From Rhododendron vialii (taxonomy: Eukaryota > Streptophyta > Magnoliopsida > Ericales > Ericaceae), in the NCBI RefSeq assembly GCF_030253575.1, contig NC_080557.1:48219501-48283500 (forward strand): a stretch of 64,000 nt of DNA, read 5' to 3'. The notes under the pieces are model-generated. The model was not told where the DNA came from, ran no database searches, and saw only the letters and a list, made by a program, of their open reading frames with translations. The stretch's first letter is position 1. Each line of letters begins with the position of its first letter. Both the position numbers and the translations under genes were made by a program. Shown in pieces: positions 47,400 through 58,910 of the stretch.

Positions 47400-47630
47400 T
47401 ATAAAACATCGGGGTGTTTGGAGTCTTTGGACCAGCTTACGCATATCCTAATTCATTCCTAAACAACCAATTCTACAATCCACTAGTTGAAGACTTTTTA
47501 AACCCAATGCGAAACCCAGGATGAACTGATCTTACAAGAGTTGATAGCACCTATGAAGTTTCGAAACTAAAACCTAGGAAGCAACAAACCTTTAAGTCCC
47601 AAGCGTTGGTCACCAGACCAACGTTTTGGG
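47400..47630 (-). mobile_element. Degraded Au-like SINE
   Basis: On the minus strand it shows a head with GGTCTGGTGACCAACGCTTG and GGACTTAAAGGTTTG, then a tail with GAATTAGGATATGCGTAAGC and TGGTCCAAAGAC. The order matches the other Au-like copies but it is more diverged and no target duplication was found. Confidence 0.5.
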
Positions 47631-48097
47631 ATTATACGTAGAGAAGTTTTGAGTGCAATTGGGGTGGCGGTATGTCGGGTAGAGTCTCTGGAAGGGGTAA
47701 ATTACCCTTCCTGAAAGGCCATGTTTAGGTTATGTGCCGAAATTTATACTCCTCCACTTATTGCTGTTTGCTGGGTAGAGAAAATACATAACCAAATGTG
47801 TGGAACAGTTCTGTACAGAAATTCAACATTTTTCCTCTTCACTGAATTAACTGACAAGCAAGTATTTTCCAGTAGCATTAGAAGTCTAGTTTTAGTCACC
47901 CTATTCTGAAGCCCAAAAAAAGAGAGGTACAATTCAAATAATTTCATGACAATCTTCCTGCGAAAGAAAGAAGATTAAGAAAGGCAATATAGTGAATAAA
48001 AAACAACCCGCTCTGCCAAAACAAAAAAGGTTAGGGTTATGTATCTGTCCCTTACTGTTTTTCCACTGCAGCCTTCTTCTAAAGGAGGCAGTAAAAT

Positions 48098-51000
48098 TCA
48101 ATTTGTTCTGGAGCTATCAGCAATAGCACAAAAGGCTGATATAACACCAGCCATCCCAGCAACCTGTTTCCAGTTTCGGGTACCAGCACCAACAGCTGCT
48201 CCTGCTACAGCACCAGCTACCAAAGCATTTACCTGCATGTGTGAAGTCATGTCATTGGTCGGTCGGAAAGCACCCAAGGGAAATCTTGGTTTTCATGTCT
48301 GTCCTAGAAAAAATTCGCATAACACTCGTCAACAGGTGAGCAAGCTGTTTTTTGTTATCCCATGGCCCATAAAATTCTGACTAAAATGATACAACAACGG
48401 GTTACAAAGCTTACTCTAATCTTTCCAGCAAGGGAATCATCCATTCAATTTCAACCCAGAATGGTGGGAAACTTTGAGGACCGATGCAAGGAGGGTGCTG
48501 ATATCCTATTATTCACAGATACACGTTGGACTGAAACCACCGCTTTATGTTTTGTATAGAAATAACTTTTGATACTCAAGATCTCGGTTAACCATTTTAT
48601 TGGCCTGCCAAAGTGGATAATCTAAGTGACTCCGTAAAGAAGGGGGGGAAAGGCACTACACAATGTCGGTCCAGGTTCCACAGAAATAATGTGGTGGAAC
48701 TGGAATGGATGAAACTGGAGTAAATGTTTGTTTGAAAGAAGCAGTTGCCCTCAAAGGCTCAAATTGAATCTACGTTCTCATGCTTCAAAGGTCAAGTTGA
48801 CTGATTAATACCTCCTTAATTTGCTTAACAAAAGCTACTTAGTCTTTAACTTGTTATTCCCATATAGAGACGAATAACAATCTCGGACAAGTGTTTAGAC
48901 CTTTGACAACTGAGGAAAATCAAGAACCTTCAAAAGAAAAGGAGAATGATCTCTGACTCTTAACTCCCCAAGTTCTATCAGAAATATAACCTAGTTGGCT
49001 GGTTTCATAATGGTCATGCTCTATGTGCTTATATTATGCCACCTATACATCTTTAACGTCAGCCATGCACCATTGTTTCTCACATGGATCCCCTACCCTC
49101 AGAAGAGGAGGGGTGCACTGTCTGTTACACATTGGCCCATACAGCCACAACTCCAGCCCTCATAGTGTCAAGCATGAAACTCTTGTCAACAGTATAACAC
49201 TATATCAATAAGAAAGGGAAGTAAAAACCACTAACCCAATCATTCTTATTTCGATATCTCTGAATCCCACAACGTGTAAGAGAAAAGACTCCAGCAAACA
49301 CTCCTAAAATAAAAAGGAACATTAGAGATTAGTCAATAACAGTAAGACAGGAGATGGAAGATGTGTGGATGAGTCAAAAAGAAAATATAAGTTGAAAACA
49401 ATGAAAAGTGCAACAACTCTAGAATGCTATCTAACTGCACTACAAGTCAAGTATTGATCACAACAGCAAGTAACGCTATTGAGTTCCATAACACTGTTAG
49501 TTTCTGACTCCAGAATGAATTGATAAAAGCATAAGGAAATTCAATGTGCCAAGAGCACATTATAAGAATAACGAATCTACAACAGTGTTGATGTTTACAT
49601 TGCGAATAAGAGAACCCATCAACTCAACAGATGAGGTGTTGCTACGCAAATGTTACTGTGATCTCTTATCTAGCAGTATATCAAAACCCTTGCAGTTTTC
49701 ACAAATACAAATGACACCTCCTGTTGTGTGTGCAATGGACGACGTTTTTCAAACATCACATCCCTGCGAACTAGCAAAATGATTGAGCGCGATTCCTCCA
49801 ATCAGTAAGTTCACATTTTTTCCAAACTCCGCTCAAAGACTACTATGGCACGTTGAGCATAGGATGAACTTTTTAGATGCCTTACCAGTTACCACTTACC
49901 AGTATTAGGGAACAATTCTGATGTCAGTGCAACCTCCATGGCCACAAATGCTTGACCTTACTGCCAGACATACCAATCAAATCTAATCTCACAAACAGCT
50001 TTGGTAATGCTATTCGTGCTCTACCATTATAGTGAAAGTAATAGCTAACAAGTAATAACCCAATGATCACGAAAAATGGTAACGCTGTAACAAGGTGAAC
50101 TGTCTTTCTTTTTTTTTTTTAATTTAAAAATTCAAGACAACATGCCAAGACAAATCATTTGATTTGAGCTACAGCGGAGATACGGCTGTTGCTCTATGTA
50201 GCGAAGACCCTCAAAATTAGTCCCATATTATTCGTGATGAGTGTTCCACATAAATAAATTTACTTATACTAGCAGAAATGGGCCCTCATTAAAATGCTCC
50301 TGATTCTAGGCCAGAATCATCTGTCTATAAGGTATGTACAATCCTCTGACCCCAATGAAACTAAACCAGAATTCCACCATCACATGTCTACGCCATTACT
50401 CGTGATTATCCATCAAAAAGATTGCATGAAGGATGATAACATTTTTTTTTTCTGGTAAATGTGTCATTTTATAACCAACCAAACTGCAAAAACACAGGGT
50501 GCAAAACCCACTATACAGACTGCTTTACACACAAAAAAAGCATCCTACTACAAGCTACCAAACAACTATACTAACTCCTCGTTAGAGATTTGCAAATCCA
50601 AGAACTCTAGTAGAGATGTTCCAATGAGCACAAAGTCTTCGGGTTTCCAAAGAGTTGGGGAAAAGATTCCAAGGATGATAACATTTAAGCAGGTCATGGA
50701 GGTATAGAATACAGTTCCAATGCTTTAGTAGCCATGAGTCCACGACTACATAAGCTAAAATACTAGTCACAACTCACAAGAACAATCATAAGTCACATTA
50801 CTGGACAATCGAGAACATTTTATGTACTACTAAACTAATTTAAAGATTTCCTTTCAATTACCACACATAGAGCCGAATCTTCCAGCTGAATTCGCCTGCA
50901 AAATGTGTCGAAAAGCATTACTGGAGAATTCATGCAGTAACATCAAAAGAAGCCCACTAAATAGGGGGAAATAAATTACCACGTAGGAAGCACGAGCAAT

Positions 51001-51334
51001 ACCAGTAAGGCCTGCACTTGAAAAGGCAAACAGCACGAGAATCAACTTAAAATGGACCATTGCTCAAATTCTTTTAGAAACAACCTAAACTATAGAGCAC
51101 ACATTTGTACATGAAACAATCGATTAGGGTTCAATTTTTTTACCTCGCTTGTTAGCATCGTAGGGGCCCACACACAGTCCCCAGATTACACCGGCCTGAA
51201 ACATTAGTCATTCTTTTGACATTCTACAATTGAAGGCAAAACAAAAATGAAACTGAAAAGGTTTAGGGTTTTACCGTTCCGACGCGTAGAACGGAATCGA
51301 CGGCGAGAGAAGAGCAGGGGACCTCGCCGTCCAT
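48098..51334 (-). CDS. OEP164: Outer envelope pore protein 16-4 (OEP16-4, Tim17/22/23/OEP16 family)
   Basis: Small four-helix channel-like protein of the chloroplast outer envelope, related to amino-acid-selective OEP16. Exons: 51275-51334, 51144-51195, 50980-51011, 50862-50895, 49236-49303, 48098-48232 (TGA). The total is 126 residues. It begins MDGEVPCSSLAVDS, then GVIWGLCVGPYDA, GLTGIARASYV, GRFGSMCG, GVFAGVFSLTRCGIQRYR and VNALVAGAVAGAAV, ending SSRTN. The glycine-rich hydrophobic stretches are the helices and the GxxxG-like spacing is typical of the family. All junctions are GT-AG and in frame. The short exons (32 and 34 bp) made it invisible to simple ORF scans. Arabidopsis At3g62880 is the likely orthologue. 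The final hydrophobic segment is followed by only a short tail. Confidence 0.92.
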
Positions 51335-53688
51335 CTTTCTCTCCCTTCATTCCTTCTCTCTCATCATCATAGGGAAGATGATCGAAAGTTTGGGAGGATA
51401 CTCGCAAGTACGAAAACTAGTGTGAAGATTCAGTATAAGTAGTGTGGGCTGGCCCGTCCTGATTTGGGCTTTAAGACAGTCTTGTCAACACCGAGTTTTA
51501 GCCCAATGTACGCGTGATGGAGCTAAGTGGAACTCTAGTTTTGGCATTGTTTGGATTGAGGGATGTGGTCCCGGGCTGCTAAACGAACCAAGCTACTTTG
51601 ATTTGGGTTCGTGTTCGTTCGTTAAAAATTTGTTTAAGATTGGTTTACTACATAATCAAATCAAGCTTGAATATTCTTTTTGAAGCTCGTTAAGATTTCA
51701 AGCCAAGCTTGAGCAAGTTACTACTCGGCTCGTTTGGCTTATTATGTACGTATACAAAAATTCAAGCTACTCGAAATCGGCTCATGTTTGATTTGATTAT
51801 AACTCATTTGAGATCAGCTCGTATTATAAAACAAGCTAAGCAATGCCAAAACTAAGCTTGAAGAGCTATCTGCTTGGCTCGTTTTATCACCCCTAATTGT
51901 GGAGGGGAAGTGAGATATTTGGAGGTGATTTTGCCTGTTAGGTCATTTTAGAAGGAAAAATGATGGGGTGTAGAGGGAAATGGAAGAGTAAATTAGTCAA
52001 ATGAAACATTAGTAAACTCATAGTTTAATAGGAGCATTAGATTTAACACTTCCACCAGATTAAGTTAGCATATATAGTATTTGACTTAAGATACGATATC
52101 AAAATTGTGTAACAATATTGCGGTCGACTTGATTTAATTTGTAGTCGTGAAAAATAAATGATGGACACCACCGGTGTTGATAGCGGAAGAGAAAATTGTG
52201 ATGTGAAATATACTTGACCATAGCACCGGAGCAATAAAAATAGGATGTGGAAATACCGGGGGTCCTGTAGTGCGCATTTGGACCGTCCGTTTTCGCAATC
52301 GATGGTTCAGAATTCTGACCGGTAAGAGTATTTTAGCAAATCTGAATATCGATCGTAGAAACGGACGGTCCAAATACGCACTACAGTACCCATTCTGGTG
52401 AAAATAGACATCCATTCCCTCCTCCTCTCTTCTTCTTCTCTTTCGAAGACTTCACCTTTGTGGAAATAGACATCTCTTCCCTCCAGTCTTGTCTTTTTCT
52501 CTTTCATAGAGACTCCACCTTGTTTTATCATTTCAAACAAGTCATCCAGCAACCAACCGATTATATATATGACCCTTCTCCTCTTTGTCTTTTCTACTCC
52601 ACCATTTATAAAATCATGTATCATGCATAGCAATTTAATGTTAAAACTTGTAAAATGGGCAATACATTGTAGTTATTAGTAAAATTAATGTACTTAAAAG
52701 GATATGTAAAAAATTGTAAGTATCAAATATAAAACATTCATTTGGAAAACAGAGGGGGCGGGCGAAGCCCGACCATCCCAAGTTTGGTTTACCCGTCTGG
52801 CCATCTTGTAAAGGAAAATCATTTTCCCCTTACAAAATCAAATAATTTGGTGATAATGAAAAGAGTACGTACAAAAGAAATTCGAGTAATCTACTTTGTT
52901 ACTATTAAATAAATTATGCATTTATCCTGGTCATTTATTTGGTAATTTGAACATCAATATATACTTATATGTATTTCATGACTGTGTCATAAAAACAATT
53001 AGAGATTTTTTAAAAAGTCAGAATTTTTTTGGCTTTTTCCAAAGAAATTTGAGTTTCAATAATAACTTTTTACTTTTTTTAGTTCCTCTCCTTGAGACGA
53101 ATTTGACGCAAAACTAACAAACGCGAAACTCACCCTAAAATAATCTGAAATGAAGACCAAACTCAATTTATTCCAATTTTTAATGCTTTGTTTGGTTTCC
53201 TTTTTGAAAAAAAAAAATTCAACTCAAAAAATACTCATTACTCCTACTTCCAAGTTCTAATTATTATTTTTTATCTCCAATCACTATTCTCATTTCTCTC
53301 TCTATCTCTCTCAACTCATTACTCATACTTTCAATTATTACTTTATTTTTCTCTCCACTCATAACTCCAAAAAATTTCTCAAAAGCTCATCCAAACACAA
53401 AAAGCTCATCCAAACACAACAATAAATATGAGTTTTCTAAGTTATATATCATGAATACTTTGAAAGTGTATGAGATACTCATACAAACAAACAAACAAAG
53501 AGCATAAAAAATTGTGGTGGAGCCGGCTGCTGGGCGGCTATCTCCAGCTAGCCCCTGTGGATAGCAGCATCGATCCAATTAACGCTTAGGTGTAAACGTG
53601 TAAAACAAGTGGAGTTACGTGTAGTATCATTTAACGAACTGACACCACCAACTACTGTCGGGATGACTTACTTAAATATAGAGTTGAC
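51335..53688. other. Intergenic between OEP16-4 and SWEET (divergent genes)
   Basis: Both genes point outward from this stretch, so it holds both promoters. 51540-51895 is a repeat rich in AAGCTTGA/GGCTCGTTT motifs ending TCACCCCTA, like hAT-type ends. A foldback element at 52261-52390 is listed separately. 52700-53580 is AT-rich with CTCTCT runs. No gene seen. Confidence 0.55.
52261..52390. mobile_element. Small foldback MITE
   Basis: Left arm GGTCCTGTAGTGCGCATTTG then GACCGTCCGTTT; right arm AAACGGACGGTC then CAAATACGCACTACAGTACC. Arms of about 32 bp with two or three mismatches enclose about 65 bp. No target duplication resolved. Confidence 0.7.
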
Positions 53689-54068
53689 CAGTAAGCTTCT
53701 CGTAAGGACGCATTCACTGTATTAAAGTGAGGACGTTCCATTTTCTCTCTTTTTTCGATCAAATTCTGATGATTTGAGCTGTTCAATATCTTTAGAACGT
53801 GATTTTGATGGTGCCCGTGAGAAATCACAAAAAACAAAATGATTGGAAATGACTTGATTTGAGCAGTTTTTATTTGAACCGTTCGATAAAAAATAAATAA
53901 AAACTGCTCGGATGAAGCCAATTCCGGTCATTTTTATTGGTGATTTCTCACGAGTACTCTTAAAATCTCGTTCTGAACACATTGAGAGGCTCGGATCATC
54001 GCAAATTGGTCGAAAAAGAGACATCCTCACTTTAATACAGTGATGGCACCCTTATAAGAAGTTTCGTG
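53689..54068. mobile_element. Foldback MITE, copy 3 of the GAACGTGATTTTA family, at the SWEET promoter
   Basis: TAGAGTTGAC at 53679-53688 is repeated at 54069-54078, a 9-10 bp target duplication that fixes the ends. The halves are inverted copies with AGAACGTGATTTTGATGG and, mirrored, CTTAAAATCTCGTTCTGAAC. The centre is CAGTTTTTATTTGAACCGTT. It ends 94 bp before the SWEET start codon. A Mutator-like origin is inferred from the duplication length. Confidence 0.85.
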
Positions 54069-54161
54069 TAGAGTTGACTCCCAAATATAATACTTACTAA
54101 CAAGTTTCACTACTAGAAGAGAGTTGCTTCCCAGATCTGATCTTGCACCCATCTCTCACCC

Positions 54162-57100
54162 ATGGAGAGCTTAGTTTTCCTTTTTGGTTTGCTCGGTACG
54201 TAGTACTACTTGTAACTTAATTTCAATCCATTTTTTTAAATTTGGTTGTTCAAAATGTTCGATCGTATTGTCGAGTGAATCTGTATCTCATTTTTGCAGC
54301 TATGTGTATTTGTTTCAGGCAACATTACCACCGGACTAGTCTATCTTTCTCCCGCGTAAGTACTCATTAAACTCACTCGTCGTTGTCGGTACCAAACTTA
54401 ATAATGTCCATATTAGAGAAGAAGTTGGGATTGCTGGGAATTAATATGTGCATGTGAGTTTTGGGGTTTTTTATTTTTATTCTTTTTCCAGGAAAACGTT
54501 TTGGGAAATAGTGATGCGAAGAACAACAGGGGATTATGAGAGCATACCCTACATATGCAAGTTGGTGAATGCGTATATGTGGGTTTACTATGGAGTACTC
54601 AAGCCTGACAGCGTGCTGGTGGCCACCGTTAATGGTTTTGGTGGTGCTGCCGAGATAGCTTATATCATCATTTTCCTAATGTTTTCACCTCCGAGGATGA
54701 AGGTATGTACGTAGGATTTACTCCTTCAATCATTCTAGCTAGCTAACCCCTTGAAAAACCACATTCAAAAACACACCCGCATTCACTATAGAACCCAAAC
54801 ACGTGCAATGCTGGAGTGCATGCACGTGCATGAGTGTGTTTATGGATGTGTTTGTTCACTTGTTTATAGTGTTATCAATATATATACTATATTTTTAACT
54901 CTGCAGACATTGGACTGAATGAATTGTACCAAATGGTCTGGAGTCTTTCACTTACATGCTGCTCTATTTGGACAACGACAATGCTAGAACCATACCAAAA
55001 TATCCACAATCACAAAGCACAAGGTCCCCGCCTAGTGTAGTGTCTTGGGTTTCGTGAATGTGTGTTTTGGGTCTAATTTAAGTCTTTTCCTTTGAACACT
55101 TTCAATTGTTCTTTTTGTCTATTTGATGTGTTAGTTGATGATATAAAATTGGATATGCGTTTTTTTTAGAAAAATAATTTTCACACTCTCCTTTTACTAA
55201 CGGAACTCTTTTTTTTTTTTTTTTTTTAAAGTTGTGTGAATGTATAATTGTCCATCAATGCAATAAACTTTTACAAAATGTATGAACTATTATTTAAATT
55301 CACATTAAAAGAAAAAAAAAAGTGGAATGTCATTGGTAATGAAAGAAGCTAGTCTGAAATCATTTCCTTAGTTTTATCTTGAAAAATATAAAGATTCAAT
55401 CAAACGAAGTTGAACAAACATTTGTGTCTGTCCATCAAGATCTACAAAAGAAAACTTAAACATATGAGCCTATGATTTGATGGATCACCTATTTTTGTTT
55501 TTTTAAAACATGTGCATTGTGTACTGTCACCATCTTCAAACAGAAAAAGTCATGTACCGTTTAACAACTACGGTACCTCTTTAGTCAGAATGTTTGTCAG
55601 GATGTCCGGGCCATGTGCTCTCCAGTCTCCGAGAGATTATTCCATGCCCCGGGGCATAGCCACGTGGTGCCCCGTGGCTTTCTGCACCACACATTTCAGT
55701 GGCCCACCACACATTTCAATGGGGGCCACTGAAATGTGTGGTGCAGAAAGCCCTGAGGGTACCACGTGGCTATGCCCTTGGGGCATAGTATAATTTTTCC
55801 CAGTCTTCCAGTCTCCGCCATAATACGGAGTACCACATGCGCCCCTCTTTCATCTTCACCGTTAGGAAAAAATCACCATAATAACCGTTCGGAAAAAATC
55901 AGAGACAGCTTGGGTTAGTCCAGTGACTCCGGTTGTTTGGTGAATTTATTCTCTGCATAATTAATCAGAGTTTAATTATTCAGAACAGGTCACAAGAAAA
56001 TAATTTATTATGAATTTTCTAGTTTCAACGTGGATAACCTGTCTTGAAAGAATAGAGAAAAAATTAGTTGAGATACGCGTAAAGTGACCTGGACACCCCT
56101 ACCCGTCTAAAAGCAAAACAAAACATGGACTAAACACATGTGCTCATTTGGTAGAGGTAAGTGCTGGGTTACATAATTTTATACAGTAGTACAATACTTG
56201 TCTTTCCTTGAACTGACATTTTTTCAAACAGTGTACGAATCAAACCTATCTTAATTATTGCCTCATGATAGCTGGCAAATGCTACAAACATCTCACTTGG
56301 CTGTGTTAAGACCCTTGACACTATTGGATTAACTTTATTTTTTGTAGGAACCGTAAGAAAAATATTTTGAAAATATTGACCAGTTGAATCATTTTTATGG
56401 GATCCGAAATGTGTCCCCAAAATATTAATAATTCATTGATTGAAGTTGACCACCCAAACGGGGATTTAACAAGGAAAAAGGAGGGTCCTTTCCAAGCTCC
56501 TAAACGATGCCGTTAATATTGTGGGACAACACCCTGACGACCCCAAGGGCCAGCAGGTCCTTAAGTCCAAAGTCATGTGGCCCAAGATGCAAAGGACCAT
56601 TTGATCCAGATTGACTTATTAACAGCAGTTTGTGGTCTTATCTATTGTGGGCTCACCTTTTAATGGAGAAGAGTAAAGGTGAGTTACGATCCTGTCACCA
56701 TGGATGGGCTGACCAACCATTAGGCCATTTATGCCCATTTATGCCTTTCCTGAAGGCCCAAAAACATCCTGGTGAGGTAGTGGTCTTAGTGAACCATAAA
56801 GTTCTGAGAAAACGTTTTGTACGGTTTATATATATTCATTGGTAATGTAACTCTGAAATTTTCTCTTGAAATCGTACAAACTTCTGATAGTACTCATATA
56901 GTTAATTACTTTTGGATCATATAGTACTTGATGAGATACTATAATTGTACGTTGATCTTGTAGGCTAGGACTGCCATAATGTTTGGCGTATCGGATGTGG
57001 CATTTCCAGCAGCAGTAGTGTTGGTTACTCAGCTGATGTTGGATACAGAGCAGCAAATTGAAGCGGCCGGGTTCTTGTCCCTTTGCTTTAGTATGGTCGC

Positions 57101-57859
57101 CTATGCTTCTCCTCTTTCAGCCATGGTAAGAACTAAGAACCGTTTCCCCCAAAAAACTATAATATACTCGTACTAACATCAATCCTACTCCGTACAAGCA
57201 CAAACTTACCATTAAGAGGTCTGTGTTTGGATCTATGCATGCGCGTGGCCTGTACCCTTTTTCCATTCTCAATTAAACTATTCGACGAGATCGACTAGAA
57301 CATAATTAGAGGTTGATAATTTTCTAATGTGATGATCCATTTACTGATGAAACATGCAGAAAACAGTGGTAATGACAAAGAGCGTGGAGTACATGCCCTT
57401 TCTTCTCTCCTTTATGCTTTTCATAAATGGAGGGGTTTGGACAGTTTATGCGGTGCTTACAAGCGACTGGTTCATCGGAGTAAGCTTTGATTTAAGTTGA
57501 AATTAATGCACATATTAGTACATGTTAAATTAACGAAAGTGAGAGTACTGGTTCAGTAAGTATACAAAATAAACAACTCGAATCATAGATGGGTTTCTTC
57601 TTGGAAGGATTTTCAATGCCGTACGTGTAAAAAGTCATTCAAGATTGTCAATCACTCAATCAATAGCTCAAACTGAATCAATTACTTTGATGACTCTATA
57701 TATATGTAGATTCCAAATGGTAGTGGATTTCTTCTTGGCACTTCTCAGCTGGTACTCTATGCAATCTACTGGAAACCCAAGGCCTCCCACAAAGTAATAA
57801 CAATATCTGGTGACGATGAACATTTGGAGGATCAACTCATCTCCAATTCCAGTTCATGA
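54162..57859 (+). CDS. SWEET17: SWEET sugar transporter, SWEET16/17-like (tonoplast clade)
   Basis: Bidirectional sugar uniporter; the SWEET16/17 clade moves fructose and other hexoses across the vacuole membrane. Exons: 54162-54195, 54319-54355, 54492-54702, 56964-57125, 57360-57479, 57710-57859 (TGA). The total is 237 residues with seven hydrophobic segments arranged as two MtN3/saliva triple-helix repeats and a linker helix. Repeat 1 shows LSPAKTFWEIV, YESIPYICKLVNAYMWVYYG and TVNGFGGAAEIAYI. Repeat 2 shows YASPLSAMKTVVMTKSVEYM, PFLLSFMLFINGGVWTVYA and IPNGSGFLLGTSQLVLYAIY. The conserved prolines and Asn residues expected at the pocket are present (VNGFG, IPNG). The tail is short and acidic (GDDEHLEDQ). 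Start chosen at the only ATG giving the family N-terminus. All junctions are GT-AG. Intron 3 (2.26 kb) holds repeats. No lesion seen. Confidence 0.94.
54703..56963 (+). other. Long third intron of the SWEET gene
   Basis: Apart from the palindrome, it is AT-rich with T-runs near 55200. A more GC-rich stretch at 56440-56830 looks foreign but shows no protein match I can name. Confidence 0.6.
55644..55786. mobile_element. Hairpin-forming palindrome (SWEET intron 3)
   Basis: Arms of about 60 bp: ATGCCCCGGGGCATAGCCAC then GTGG...CTTTCTGCACCACACATTTC and its mirror ending CACGTGGCTATGCCCTTGGG GCAT. The loop is about 20 bp. The left end itself contains the perfect palindrome ATGCCCCGGGGCAT. It may be a very short MITE; a transcribed hairpin is also possible. 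Confidence 0.7.
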
Positions 57860-58690
57860 TCTCGCATGAAAAGACGGATGTGTTATGTCTTCGATCATCA
57901 AATCAACCACTTTGGATCGTTGGAAGTGTAATCTAACAATTCCTTTGTCGTTTGCTTTGGCTTTCTAGCCATGTATTTCTCGGGCTAGGCTTAATTTCAT
58001 GGTTGGGTTGTTATGTTCTGAGTTTGAAGCAGGGCAATGCCGGTGTTGAAACCTTATAGTAGTCGATTTTTTTTGGAATTAATTTAAGTGGTGTTTGTGT
58101 TTCCACCAAACTAAAAGGAGTATAGACAAGTTTTTTTTACTAAAAATTAAATGGACAAATTTAGTAGAAACAAGTTAGCTAAAGACATAAACTCGTAGAC
58201 AAATAAAATAAAGAAAACATGTACACTGTCGTGTTTTCACTTGAAGTAGACAAGTTGCACTAAACTTAATTGACAAGTTTAGTGGAAATAAGTTTGCTAC
58301 TAAAGGCATCTCCACCATCAACTTCACTTAATAAATGATATAATACCTTGTTATTAAAACGCATCTTTTACCGTCCATTACTAATTAACAATAGTGTTTA
58401 GAAATATGATGTCATTCTTTTTGTTCTTTTAATTTAACCTTTGTAACAATTTCAAAGATTAATTAATATAAGTTTTTACCTTTCAAAAAAGCAATTAACA
58501 ACGGTGTTAGAACCACAAGCACTATAACAGACAAGTGCACAAATAATCTCACAATGTATGATTTTTATCTTAAATTATAATGTGAAGCTATGGTTTTTTA
58601 TCTGAAATTATTTATGATATGATGATTCACCTTTTCTAGTGAGGGAACATGTGATCACAGAGGTTCTGAAAACCTAACCACCCTCCACGT
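57860..58690. other. SWEET 3' UTR and intergenic sequence
   Basis: Probable 3' UTR to about 58100, then AT-rich sequence in which AAGT/TAGACAAG motifs recur (58130-58310). No gene seen. Confidence 0.55.
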
Positions 58691-58699
58691 ATAATACAA

Positions 58700-58883
58700 T
58701 ACTTCAGTGGTAATCACAAAGAGGTTTTATCAAGTGGTTGTGATAAATTAATAAGTGCTCTTCTACGAGGTCATGGGTTTTAAACTTTGGGGCCATTAGG
58801 ATTATATCCGGTCGTTATTTTCGGGGCCTTAGAATTAGTTGAGGTGCGTGCAACATGTCCCAAACATCGAGTTATAAAAAAAA
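58700..58883 (+). mobile_element. Au-like SINE
   Basis: Contains CTTTGGGGCCATTAGGATTA, GTCGTTATTTTCGGGGCC, TTAGTTGAGGTGCGTGCAAC and ends CATCGAGTTATAAAAAAAAC. The order matches the SINE at 46170-46370 and ends in the same ACCGAGTTATAAA-type tail. The left limit is approximate because no target duplication was found. Confidence 0.65.
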
Positions 58884-58910
58884 CACATTAACTAATCAGT
58901 CACGTTAACA

